Assembly: GCA_948144175.1 (NCBI GenBank)
Contig: CANXME010002275.1
Location: forward strand, 1,926,001-1,990,000
Length of the DNA stretch: 64,000 nucleotides
DNA from: Closterium sp. NIES-65
Lineage: Eukaryota; Streptophyta; Zygnematophyceae; Desmidiales; Closteriaceae
Reading direction: 5' to 3'
Position numbers and translations under genes: made by a program. The notes beneath the pieces are model-generated. The model ran no database searches and was not told the DNA's origin. It saw only the letters and a list, made by a program, of their open reading frames with translations. Shown here one piece after another: positions 22,274 through 31,445 of this stretch (its first letter is position 1; every line of letters begins with the position of its first letter).

Positions 22274-22283
22274 CTCGTGTACG
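22274..22283. repeat. LINE target-site duplication, right copy
   Basis: CTCGTGTACG is identical to 8933-8942. The A2 reverse transcriptase (YVDDLVFAT) continues directly from here. Confidence 0.9.
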
Positions 22284-22925
22284 TCGACGACTTGGTCTTT
22301 GCCACTGCTGACACTGAGGGACTGGCACACGTGCACAGATCTGGGTGAGCTGCGCAGCTGTCTTGGCTTGCAGATCACCCGGGACACAGCACTGCGCACC
22401 ATTTCCTTGACTCAGTCACACACGGGCAGCAGTTATCCTCACTGGACATGCAGACACTTCTTGGGTTGATGACTTGGCTACGCAGCGGTCGTCACAGGGT
22501 TACACTTTCAGCCTTGGCTCCGGCTCTATTTCTTGGCGGTCTACCCGTTCGTCTTCAGTTCTCAGCTCCAGTTGTGAGGCTGAGATCTACGCAGGGGCCA
22601 TGGCTGCACAAGAGTTACCCTGGCTCACCTACCTGCTGACCGACTTGGGAGAGCCGCCTCGTTCTCCTCCAGTTCTGTACGTCGACAACAAGGCCATGAT
22701 TGCCTTCTGTCAGGAGCACAGACTGGAGCACAGGACGAAGCACATCGCTCTGCGTTACTTCCATGCTTGAGAGTTGCAGGAGCGTGGTCAGCTTCGTCTT
22801 ACTTACATGGCCTCTCGAGCCAACACTGCTAATATCTTCACCAAGGCACTTCAGCCTTGTGACCATCAGCGTTTCTGTACTGTTCTAGGCCTTGTGCCTA
22901 CTTGGTCTCACTTGCTCACTTCTTG
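22284..22925 (+). pseudogene. A2 RT end and RNase H fossil
   Basis: The YVDDLVFAT block is followed by RNase H motifs: the TQRSSQGYTFSLGSGS block, CEAEIYAGAMAAQE, LYVDNKAM, EHRTKHIALRYF and the ANTANIFTKAL-like end. It matches the corresponding part of A3. Broken. Confidence 0.88.
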
Positions 22926-23155
22926 ACTTTGCTTGTACTGTGATTTATATACTTATACTTGCATGCTTTCACTTGCTAGGTTTTGATCACTGTACTGCTT
23001 GTTCTCCATTATATAACTCTGCATGTGAACTGGCCTTGTGGCCATTTGCTTGTGCTCAGAGTGTGTGGTGACTTCGTGATCCACCCTGAGCTTGCTTTCC
23101 TTTTCTTGACTGGTCTTGTGACCCCTCGTTCTCCCCCACTTTGCCTATGGGGGTG

Positions 23156-23282
23156 TGTCAAACTATCATGTTGTGTAGGCTGTAGTGGGGTAGCCCATAT
23201 GGGGTACAACACAATTAGGTGTTACTACTTGTACTCCTGCATGCTATTAGTTTCATTCAATTCTCGCTTACACTTTCTGAAA
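23156..23282 (+). repeat. A2 3' LTR (127 bp)
   Basis: It begins TGTCAAACTATC after the polypurine tract TATGGGGGTG and is followed by the AGATT duplication (23283-23287). It differs from the 5' LTR at about 12 positions and by one 3-bp indel. Confidence 0.9.
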
Positions 23283-23341
23283 AGATTTCCAGAAATTTCT
23301 CCTTTGTCTAGGGCCGCGGGACTCCGTGCGCATCAAAGGTG

Positions 23342-23517
23342 TGAGAGAATGTTATTATCTAGCCTGTAGTGGGGTGCTCTATAGCGAGTACAACCCTGTT
23401 AGGGTTTGCTATATGTATCCCAACTGCTGCTAGTGAAACCCCTCCTTTGTTCATTTCTCTCTTGCCTAGCTAGCTAAACCCTAGCTATGGCTCCTCACTG
23501 TGCTTACTATTGTAACA
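23342..23517 (+). repeat. N1 5' LTR (176 bp)
   Basis: TG..CA ends. It contains AGCCTGTAGTGGGGTGC and GAGTACAACCCTGTTAGGG, related to the copia-A LTR core, plus an extra CTAGCTAGCTAAACCCTAGC stretch. Confidence 0.9.
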
Positions 23518-23839
23518 TGGTTTCAGAGCATTTACACTCCTGGCCTGTGGGCCCACCTAACTGCTTCTGTTGCTACTCTGTGTGTTGCACGCCCCGTGGC
23601 GTGCGACGGATTTTTCTTCCCGTCGCGCGCTCGGAGCGTGCGGCGGTTTTCTGCCCGCCGTGCGCCCCGAGGCGCGCGGCGGTTTTCTGCCCGCCGTGCG
23701 CCGTGCGGCGGTTCTCTGCCCGCCGTGTGCCCCGAGGCGCGTGGTGGCTTTCTGCCCCGTCGGTCCGCGCGTCGCCCCTGGGGGGCGCTTCGACGGGCGA
23801 CGGGGACCAGCCCGTCGTCCCCGGTCGCCCATCCCGGCC

Positions 23840-24010
23840 AGCGCGGGCTGCGCTAGCCCCGAGCGCGGCCCGTACGGGCTGCGCCCGGCCCGCGCGCGGC
23901 CCGTACGGGCTGCGCCAGGCCCGCGCGCGGCCCGTACGGGCTGCGCCAGGCCCGCGCGCGGCCCGTACGGGCTGCGCCAGGCCCGCGCGCGGCTCGGGCC
24001 GCCTGCGCGC
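23840..24010. repeat. N1 internal tandem repeat
   Basis: About five units of roughly 33 bp contain CGGCCCGTACGGGCTGCGCC and GGCCCGCGCG, in the position equivalent to the copia-A leader array. Confidence 0.85.
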
Positions 24011-24672
24011 GGTTCGTTTGGCTGTGCCAGGCCCGTGGGCGGCCCGTTCCTCTCTGCCTCGGAGCTGCCCGCTGCCCCCCGTGCTTCTGACGGCGCCCCA
24101 CCACTGCTGTTGCCCGTTCTCCTGAATTAGGGTTTGGGGGTGGGTAGTATGGGGGTGCAGTTTCTGTGCACCGTTCCACTACTCCTCCTCCGCCGTCTCC
24201 CGCTGCTGCAGCTGCCGCTCAGGGGGGTGGGTGTGTGGGAGCCGAAGGAGTGGTGCTAGGGGGGTGTCGTGGTAGTGGAGCTAGGGGTGCAGCAGGGGGT
24301 GTGTGATAGGGGCGTGGGGCAGCTGGGGGAGGTTGAGTGGAGGCAACCGTCGTGTCGTCAGCAGCGCCAGTAGTCCGGAGGCTACATTCTCAGGTAGTCG
24401 CCAGTCGCCTGTGGGTCAGTTGCTCCATTCATGAGGCTACAATCTCCGCGGAGCCAGTTACTCCTGTAGTCTGGACCCTTTCTTCTGTAGCCACTGAGCC
24501 AGCAGCTCCTCTGTGTCTGCAGCTTCAGCAGTCGCCTCCCATCTTCTCGCCCCCACAGTCTCTCCTCCTCCTTACTTGCCCTCTGTGATAGCCTCTAGCT
24601 TTGCTTGCAATTGTGAACCTGCTCTATGACTGCGTGCTCTGCTGATTACACCCCACTTTGGCTATGGGGGTG

Positions 24673-24848
24673 TGTTAGAATGTTATTATCTAGCCTGTAG
24701 TGGGGTGCTCTATAGCGAGTACAACCCTGTTAGGGTTTGCTATATGTATCCCAACTGCTGCTAGTGAAAACTCTCCTTTGTTCATTTCTCTCTTGCCCAG
24801 CTAGCTAAACCCTAGCTATGGCTCCTCACTGTGCTTACTATTGTAACA
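24673..24848 (+). repeat. N1 3' LTR (176 bp)
   Basis: It starts TGTTAGAATG after a polypurine tract, ends TTGTAACA, and is followed by the AGGTG duplication. Confidence 0.92.
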
Positions 24849-24853
24849 AGGTG

Positions 24854-25670
24854 CTGATGCCGACGCCGCGCAGCATGCCTCGAAGGTGTTGTGATTTAGG
24901 TCCAGGAAGGGGATGTTCCTCCGTTCCTAAAACGACGCGCGTGGCGGTCTTGAGCTCCAGGTGAGACAGCCCTTCTTTAGGCGGTGCTTCCCACTCTGCT
25001 TCGGCGATGGCGGCGAGGCCGCGGCCGGCAATCGCGCTCGTTGATGCCGTGGGCGTGTGGCAATCTCTGCAGATGCCGTCGGGGTCAGGGTCGTGCAACG
25101 CCAACACGCGCGAGTGTGGGTGATGTGGCACCCACGGTCTTCCATCTGGGTGCTTCCAGTCACGGTGGTGAATATGCTCGAAGCGAAGGGGGACCAGATC
25201 GATGAGCTCCTGCGAGTCGCCGCTTCAATCGGGAATGTCGATGTCGATGACTTGAACTCCGTTTTCGGAGTGCGCTTGACTGATCTGCTTGCGCGTCTTG
25301 TTCCGCATCGTGAAGTGGAGTAAAATGTCACGTGTCTCGGGGTTGGTGCTGAGGTCGACCCCACAGTCCATGAGTTGCGCCGTGGAGAGGAGATTGAAGC
25401 ATAGATAATGCACGATCAGCGCGTCGTTTAGCGTGATGTGCGTCTTGCTCCCTCGGGCCTTTAGCACAACGATGCCTTGCGCGCAAGCGCGTGTTGTTCG
25501 CCACGGTGACGTAGGTGACGGCAGGGGTGGCGACGGTGTTGGAGATGTAACGCTCAGAGCCCACCTTATGCTGCCCACAGCAGCTATCCAGGTACCACGT
25601 GTTGTAGGGCCTATTGTCTTTACATGCGAGCAGCGCCAGTCGCGGAGTAACGATGTGCGGTGTGTCAACT
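24854..25670 (-). pseudogene. Copia-B protease and downstream fossil
   Basis: Read on the minus strand, a protease-like stretch (VTYVTVANNT near 25500, then GIVVLKARGSKTHITLNDAL and NLLSTAQLMDCGVDLS) matches the layout of plant copia proteases and the region after them. It continues toward the pre-integrase area before being cut at 24848 by N1. No intact catalytic Asp context was identified with confidence. It is decayed. Confidence 0.65.
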
Positions 25671-25929
25671 TTTAGAAACTGTTCGCGCGCGATCCAATCG
25701 ATCGGTGCCGCTCGCGTATCAGGTACGTGCGGGGGGCTCTCAAGCAGCGGGACTGGGAGATTTTATTCCTGGTCGTCGTCGTTGGTGAAGTCGTGGCGTC
25801 TGCTGAATTGATTGTTGTTCGAGAACGCTCTGATTGGGTGCCGTGCTGGCACAGGTGACGGTGAGCGTGCACGGGGACGACGCGATCCACTTGTCATTGC
25901 CATCCCATGACATTGGGGACGGAAGTAGC

Positions 25930-27123
25930 CTATGATGGCTGCTGCTGTTGGTGCTGAACAATTGGGTTCAGGTTGCGGGATGGGGGTTGATACCTGTAGG
26001 CTAGACGCATGTCGCTTCGTGCGTCTTGTCGGCCGGACCAGGTGCTCGGATTGGTCTGGCGAGGGCGAGATCTGGTCTTGCATCGATCTGCCAGGTGCCC
26101 AAAATTTCTGCAAATCTTGCAGTAAAGGCACCGCGGCCGTCGCTCTTCGGAGTTGTCGAGGTAGAACGCGAGGCTTTCCCGTTCTCGTCGCGGCGCTGGT
26201 TGTTGCTGGTCCATATCCCGTTGTTCAACAAGGAGGGCGGGGCATAGGGCGGCCTCCGAGATGACCCCCTGTTGTCGGAGAAGCGCCTTGCAGGGCCGCC
26301 ACTCTGGGCCAAGCCCTTTAAGCACGATGTTCACGAAGATCTCCTTAGACATCGTGCTTCCCAGTTTCGCAATCTCATCGCGTAAGCTCCGACAGCGATT
26401 CATGTAGTTGTTGGCCTTCTCCCTTGGGGCCATTCTTGTTTCCAGTAGCTGCTGGAGTAGACGGCTCAACGAAACCGAGCCCTTCGGTTGGTACACGCCA
26501 TTCAGGTGGTGCCAAGCGTCGAGGGCTGGAGCAGGTGAAGTTTTGTATGAGCGAATGCTCAATTGCTCCGCCGGCGACATGTTCCGGAGAAGGACCTCGT
26601 ACGACATCAGAGACTCGTTGTAGTACCTCGCTCTGGCGTCGTCGGTATCCTCAGCAGGTGCTGAGTAGCTCCCGTCGAAATAGTGAAAAATCTGTGCGTT
26701 TTGCAGCAGCGGCTCCAGCTCGAAGCTCCAAGTATAGAAGTCTCTGCCGTCAAAGCACACACTTGTCTTTATTTGTTATATGCTCAAAAATATTGATTAC
26801 GCAGAGACAATTGCTTCTTCGCTGGGGCGAGGAGTCTTGTGGGTTGAGCCATTTGTGTCGAGGGAGAAGGTGTGCGGGGCGATATTGTGGCCGTTCGAGG
26901 CCGGATGAGAGGGTTGGGAAGAAGTTCCCGCGTCGCTGTTCCGCAATGTTTGGAGTCCTTGCTCCAAGCTGGTGAGTCGCTGAAGCAGTTGTGCGAGGAC
27001 GGCGGTACCATTAGTTGTCGTTTCCTCGCTTGTCGCAGCTGGGTTGGGCTGCGCTTCAGCCGTCAGATTCGTCTGACCACCAGATCCTCCGGCCATTCTT
27101 ACCCGCGAGCATGTGCCTGACAC
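25930..27123 (-). pseudogene. Copia-B gag fossil
   Basis: The minus-strand gag starts near 27096 (MAGGSGGQTNLTAEAQPN), with a coiled-coil-like segment (LAQLLQRLTSLEQGLQTLRN). The UBN2 gag body is MCFDGRDFYTWSFELEPLLQ through ILVNIVLKGLGPEW-like. A zinc knuckle of the ordinary form, CKICRNFGHLADRC, lies near 26085-26125. The knuckle and the lack of a glycine tract separate this family clearly from copia-A. It is broken. Confidence 0.85.
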
Positions 27124-27189
27124 AACATTCCAATCGTCGAAGTTTTCGGGGGTGGCAGTGCAAAGGATTCCCGAGTCACTCTCATACCA

Positions 27190-28143
27190 TGTTGCGATCA
27201 GAAGTTGATCGTACCGTCACCCCCCGGATATACCCCCATGGGGGGCAATAATAAAACAGGTTTTTTCAAGGGGGTGGGCTTATAATCGAGTAAATTTATA
27301 AGCGCCGGCGTTTATAAAATGACATTCATATTTTTTATATTTTTTAACACCAAACTGTAGGTCTCGTGCTTGCCCTTTCAATCGAGTCGAATTTACATGG
27401 GGTCGTCTGTGAAATTCTCGCGCGCGCTGGGAGACACACCCAATCTGACTCACATCCAGCTCCTGACAGCTCCTGCTGACTGGACCCGCATCCAGTGCAG
27501 GGTCCGAATGTGAAGGGAACCGAATCTGCAACATATCTGCCTGCTAAAGTAAAAATCATTACAACGTTTTGTACACATTTCAAATTTTAAAGTTTACGTG
27601 CGCTTATAATAAAACTAGTTTTTTCAGGGGGTGCGCTTATAATCGAGGAGGGGATATAAGCGCCATATGCCAATTAGAAGCGCCAGGCGCTTATCCTAGG
27701 GTGGCGCTTATATCCGGGGGGTGACGGTACCTAGGATCACCTCAGGAAGGTTCGCACACGACTGAGTAAAGATGGTGGGCCCTGGACCTCAATAGCAGAG
27801 TGGATGTAAAATGCTTGAGATGAATAAAACATGCGAGTACAAGGAATATACATATGAGTACAGGGGAATTCGAAACGACCTAGCTAGCCATGTACTCAAA
27901 GGGGTACATTCCGTTATTACAGCGAAATCCAACCGTGCGACTCCAGACAGTTACGAAACTGTTCGGGCAGAATCCTCAACACTGCTGCTGCTTGGTGCTG
28001 TCTGCTCAACGGTCCAGATGCATTCGTAACCGTACGACCCTTCGCGTCACTTCCGTCTTTTCGTCTTCATTCTCAGTAGTGCGTGTTTCGATTGCTGCGG
28101 TAAGGAGTGCACAGTGATGCTTCAATGATTACTATTCGTAACA
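27190..28143 (-). repeat. Presumed copia-B 5' LTR, interrupted by an inverted-repeat element
   Basis: A primer-site-like TGGTATGAGAG (minus strand, about 27178-27189) abuts a TG/CA boundary at 27190. Plus-strand sequence starting TGTTGCG and ending GTAACA at 28143 would give a canonical LTR of about 440 bp once the 0.5-kb element at 27215-27727 is discounted. The partner LTR is not in the window, so the outer edge is a guess. Confidence 0.4.
27215..27727. mobile_element. Inverted-repeat (MITE-like) DNA element, unclassified
   Basis: A 513-bp element with perfect 18-bp terminal inverted repeats CGTCACCCCCCGGATATA, flanked on both sides by GTAC. That gives either a 4-bp target duplication or 22-bp repeats, because GTAC is palindromic. 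It has no coding capacity. The subterminal regions are full of GCGCTTATA and its complement (seven or so copies). A direct repeat of about 45 bp (GTTTTTTCA..GGGGGTG..GCTTATAATCGAG) lies near each end (27247-27291 and 27604-27647). I do not recognise the superfamily. Confidence 0.8.
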
Positions 28144-28557
28144 AGGCGCAAAAACATTTTACTTATACAATACACGCTCTGCAAAAAACAGGTGATGTAG
28201 CACAGTCGGTTTCAATTACGAATCGCTATGCAACCATTTTGTAAACCCCTACTGAACAAGTCTTCAAGTTATAGGGAGTTTAGTTTACCGTTTTGTCTAT
28301 AACCCCTATATGTTTCGTATAAGATAAAAATCAAATCAAATACGTATTTGTGCAAACAGCTTCGCAACCCTAAAACGATTTCGTCACCTCTTGTTTTTTT
28401 TTTTTTCAGACAGGCCAATATCCTAGCATGGCCCTGGTCATGAGGCATGACATCCTGGCGGCTCGTGGTGAAACAGATCACATGACTCATGTGGTGGTGA
28501 GCTTTGTGCCGGCTGGTCCTTGCACATGCCCATTCCACGGCAAGAACATGGTGCCAA

Positions 28558-28652
28558 GGGCAGGCCCTCACACAGAGCCAAGGGCCCTCACACAGAGCCA
28601 AGGGCAGGCAGGCCCTCACACAGAGCCAAGGGCAGGCAGGCCCTCACACAGT
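28558..28652. repeat. Tandem repeat, about 20-28 bp unit, four copies
   Basis: Units end in GGCCCTCACACAGAGCCAA with variable GGGCAGGCA prefixes. The last copy is diverged. Confidence 0.9.
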
Positions 28653-28951
28653 GGGGGGGCGTGAGGCGCGGAGGGCAGCGGACCACTGCGAGGTCATGAA
28701 GGCATGAGCGTGGGCTGCGAGGTGGTCCGAGTCATCCCAGCTGGGGAAAGCAGAGTGTAAGTGAGGCGTGCGCCAGGGAGAGGCACATGGAGAGAGAGGA
28801 GGGGATGGGAGAGGGGCGGAGAAAGAAGAATTTCAGGGCTTCAGAGATGGTATTGATTACAGTGGGCCTAGCAAGGCACGTGGTGGGCAAAAGTGGTAGG
28901 CAGAGTGCAAAAGATGAGCTTGGATGCTGGGCAGTGCTGGGAGGCCATGTT

Positions 28952-29007
28952 GCATGGGTGGTGCGGCATGGGTGGTGTGGCACGGGTGGTGCGGCATGGG
29001 TAGTGTT
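28952..29007. repeat. 14-bp tandem repeat, four copies
   Basis: GCATGGGTGGTGCG and close variants occur head to tail, ending just before the epimerase stop region. Confidence 0.9.
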
Positions 29008-29020
29008 ATAGGAGACGGAG

Positions 29021-29068
29021 ACTCACAGGTTGCACCACTCACAGGTTGCGCCACTCACAGGTTGCGCC
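29021..29068. repeat. 16-bp triplication overlapping the epimerase stop codon
   Basis: Three copies of ACTCACAGGTTGC(A/G)CC at 29021, 29037 and 29053. The gene's TGA (29055-29057, minus strand) lies in the copy nearest the gene. Confidence 0.92.
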
Positions 29069-30978
29069 AGACAGCGAGGGTGTTGGAGAGGGTGGGGCTG
29101 ACCACCTCGGACGAGAAGGACTCAAAGGTGATGGGGCCCCTGTACTGTGCACGCGCCAAGGCTCGGAACAGCTGCGGGAAGTCCACCGTACCTGGGGGGC
29201 AGGTGTGGGTGGTGAAGGAGAACTAGTTGGTACCGAAGTCGACAAAGACTGCTACGTGAGAGCTGCTGAAGCATAATGTGCCATGGCATGCCATGGCAGC
29301 GCAGCAGCAGGCGGGCATCGGACCTGAACCCAGGTAGCCGCGGTGTGACTCGCCGATGTGCACGTAGCCCAGCCTGCTGCCACACAGCGCAACGGCATCA
29401 GCGAGGCTGCTCTCCTCGATGTTCATGTGGTACGAGTCCAGGTGCACCACCACGTTGCCCTGCCCCACCTCCTCCACCAGCTGCACCGCCTGCATGCCCG
29501 TGCAGCACGGGGAGTGCATGCAGGGATGGGGAGCGGGAGGATAAAAGGGGGGAATGGAGTGGATCAGATGGTGGGGAGGTGCATCGGCACTGGGGTGGAG
29601 TTCTGTGGTGGCTTGCTGCGTTGCATTCTAAAAATGTTGCTCTCACCTGCGCCGCCGTGTTAAGAACGTTGCTCTCGTATCGGTTTACCACCTCCAGCCC
29701 CAAAGTCACGCCGCTATCCGCCGCCCGTGCCGCCACGCGCTTGAGTGCGCCGACCATGTTGTCACGGGCTGTGCCGCCCGGGAAGGGCGTGGGGTACTTG
29801 GCGATGGCGCTGAAGGTCACGCCCGTCAGGTGCGACGCGCCTATGCCCACCGCCACTGCCAGTGCTGACATCAGCAGCTGAGGGGAGAGGACGGAGGAGG
29901 GGGGGAAGGGGCAGGGGTTGGGGTGTGGGGGTTGGGGGGAGGGTGGGGAGATGGTGGATGGTTAGGAGGAGAGGGGGGATTAACATGAAAAACCCGAGAA
30001 AGATTACGGAAAAAGCATGAAGGATTGATATATTGCTGAAAAGACTGGCGACGGTGACGTCACCTTTCCCCCCCGCCCACCCTCACTTCCTCTCCATCCG
30101 TCCCCACTCATCCCACTGACCTCCTCCCCCCGGGCAGCAACATCAGGGTCAGCGCTGGAGATGTCTCTGTCCAGCGAGAGGCCCAGCGACGTGGAGGCGG
30201 CGAGCCCGTGGTGGCGCAGCACGGCGCGCGTGTGAGCCACGTCCACCGTGGCGGGGTCCAGCACCGGCACTGATGGGGGGAGGGGGGAGGGGGGGGGCGT
30301 TGGGGTGGAGCAGCGCAGGCGGAGAGAGAGGGAGGTGGAGAGAGGGGAAGGGAGAGGGGTGAGGGTGAGGGGACAGTGGAGAGTGAGGGTGAGGGAGACG
30401 TGGGGAGCGGGAGGGCACGGGGGAGAGGGCATGTGGGGGGAGAGGGAGGGTGGGGAAGACGTGGGAACCAGCATCCACGGCACGGGCCGCTATGCGCGCT
30501 GCACTGGCGAAAGCTCAGCAGCACACAGAGGGCGGCGCATGTCGGACGACGCGTAAGGAGGTGCAACGCGGGTGCGAGCGCGCGGCCGCGGCTGAAATGC
30601 GCCGTTGCAGCTGCAGCGGGCTCTGAGGCTAGCGGCGCCGCACAACTGACCTTCAATGAGGTCGTATCCGATAGCAGCGGATCGGCTTATGGCGCGTTCG
30701 CACTCTTCCTTGCTCCACCCGCCCACCCACACCATCGCATGCAGCCCAATTGGATTTGCCCACTCCCTCCCGGCCGTACCGCCATCCCCACCCTCTCCGC
30801 CCGCTGTGATCACCGCGCGGGGTCGACCCGCCTTGTTCGCCGCCCGCGACTGCCGCAGCGGCGTGCGCGCGGCCGCAGGTGATTGCAGAGAGGTCGGCGA
30901 CGATTTCCAAAAAAGCGAAGCACGGGAGGACAGGGACGGCGGAAGGTGCAGAGCGGGGGTGAAAGGGATGGCGGCCAT
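29055..30978 (-). CDS. D-tagatose/D-psicose 3-epimerase-type sugar isomerase, probably plastid-targeted, five exons
   Basis: Exons on the minus strand: 30651-30978, 30121-30269, 29647-29877, 29324-29489, 29055-29191. All introns are GT-AG (381, 243, 157, 132 bp), and the total is 1011 bp, 336 residues. The TIM-barrel xylose-isomerase-like family interconverts ketohexoses at C3 with Mn2+ or Co2+. Metal ligands E221, D254, H280 and E315 keep the 33/26/35 spacing I recall for the Agrobacterium enzyme. E227, H257 and R286 match its substrate-binding residues. Motifs: GLHAMVWVGGW (78-88), LEVVNRYE, HLDSYHMNIEE, GESHRGYLG, TFESFSS. Residues 1-70 are Ser/Ala/Arg-rich and pre-domain, like a plastid transit peptide. 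An in-frame ATG at 31050 is an alternative start. The exact sugar substrate is not settled. Hydroxypyruvate isomerase is a related alternative. Confidence 0.88.
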
Positions 30979-31175
30979 GTCGTGAAGGGGTGTGTATATG
31001 GTCGGGGGGGTGGGGGAGAAAGTTGTACTTCCCGCCAAATGAGGAGTCACTTGTGATCCTAAAGAAAATCCGCACTGTTCGCGTACAGAACCTTGTGGTA
31101 GGTGGGTGCGGTGGAAACCAGGAATTCAATAAAAAGTCACAATTTTGCAATAATAAGATGACTTGCATTTGTGGA
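30979..31175. other. Upstream region of the epimerase gene
   Basis: About 200 bp between the start codon and the Gypsy 3' LTR, so any promoter must be short or overlap the retroelement. It has a C-rich run on the minus strand near 31005-31020 and an AT-rich stretch at 31110-31165. No certain TATA box was seen. Confidence 0.4.
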
Positions 31176-31445
31176 TGTTATGAGTTGTAAAAGAGAGTGC
31201 GCGGAATAACGAAGATGTGACTCAATTAACTGACAATACAATGAAGGCACACGCTAATATAGTGGGTCAACCTAGCTAGGCGGGAACCTCGGGAACACGA
31301 GGTTGGGTGTAGGTTGGGTAAACGAAAGCCGAATGCGACGCGAGGTTGCTTTGGCAGCAAGCAAGGTGGCAGAACGTGCACTTCCGAAAGTTGGGGTTGT
31401 ATGCGGTTGAGTAAATCCCTGTAAGGAAAAGGGTTTTTCCTTACA
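31176..31445 (-). repeat. Gypsy G 3' LTR (270 bp)
   Basis: On the minus strand it runs TGTAAGGAAAAACCC to CATAACA, directly after the polypurine tract (31446-31459). The low-coordinate half is repeated at 54274-54382. Confidence 0.85.

Larger units (their letters stand above)
4704..23282 (+). mobile_element. Ty1/copia element A2 (copia-A), interrupted by a LINE that itself holds A3
   Basis: The plus-strand element is bounded by LTRs at 4704-4827 and 23156-23282 and by the perfect duplication AGATT at 4699-4703 and 23283-23287. Its own sequence is 4704-8942 plus 22284-23282, about 5.2 kb, shorter than the 7.4 kb of family copies. Parts in order are LTR, primer site (4828-4842), leader, gag, protease, integrase, RT, [LINE], rest of RT and RNase H, polypurine tract, LTR. 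The two LTRs differ at about 12 of 124 positions plus one 3-bp indel, the oldest copia-A copy here. It is heavily broken, with more than ten breaks. Confidence 0.92.
23342..24848 (+). mobile_element. Non-autonomous copia-like LTR element N1 (1.5 kb, no pol)
   Basis: 176-bp LTRs lie at 23342-23517 and 24673-24848 with a perfect AGGTG duplication (23337-23341, 24849-24853). A primer site TGGTTTCAGAGC follows the 5' LTR, and the copia-A-type polypurine tract (CTATGGGGGTG) precedes the 3' LTR. The 1155-bp interior is GC-rich leader-like repeat and low-complexity sequence with no recognisable gag, integrase or RT. The LTRs differ at about 5 of 176 positions. It must have moved with proteins from another element. 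The shared polypurine tract and LTR core suggest a copia-A relative as donor. It looks structurally whole for a non-coding element. Confidence 0.9.
2754..28143 (-). mobile_element. Copia-B element, outermost and oldest layer of the left block, in three visible pieces
   Basis: This is a minus-strand Ty1/copia element of a family unlike copia-A. The pieces are 2754-4703 (integrase end and reverse transcriptase), 23283-23341, and 24849-28143 (protease-side region, gag and a presumed 5' LTR). They are separated by A2 and N1, whose perfect 5-bp duplications (AGATT, AGGTG) show that the flanks were once contiguous. A1 interrupts the reverse transcriptase end at 2754. Joining the pieces into one element is my inference from orientation, order and the duplications. 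The element is heavily broken, with well over five breaks, and its 3' end lies outside the window. Confidence 0.7.
28144..29020. other. Intergenic: AT-rich stretch, poly-T, two tandem repeats, no convincing gene
   Basis: The region 28144-28420 is AT-rich and holds nothing recognisable. A 14-bp T-run near 28395-28409 is followed by CAG and a short open stretch. The rest lies downstream of the epimerase gene and contains the repeats at 28558-28652 and 28952-29007. Confidence 0.6.

Noticed and set aside
23487-24125. 200-residue Arg/Pro/Ala-rich frame in N1
   Set aside because: Composition follows the CGGCCCGTACGGGCTGCGCC repeat. It has no recognisable domain and no conserved gag features.
28144-28420. 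Possible gene or regulatory element in the AT-rich stretch
   Set aside because: No open frame of note, no RNA-gene structure and no repeat ends were seen.
28428-28707. Small plus-strand frame over the GGCCCTCACACAGAGCC repeat
   Set aside because: Most of it is tandem repeat. Only the first part is worth a note as an exon-like stretch.
30004-30656. Pro/Ser-rich frames around 30.0-30.6 kb
   Set aside because: They read through introns 1 and 2 of the epimerase gene. The correct coding frame joins at GT-AG borders.
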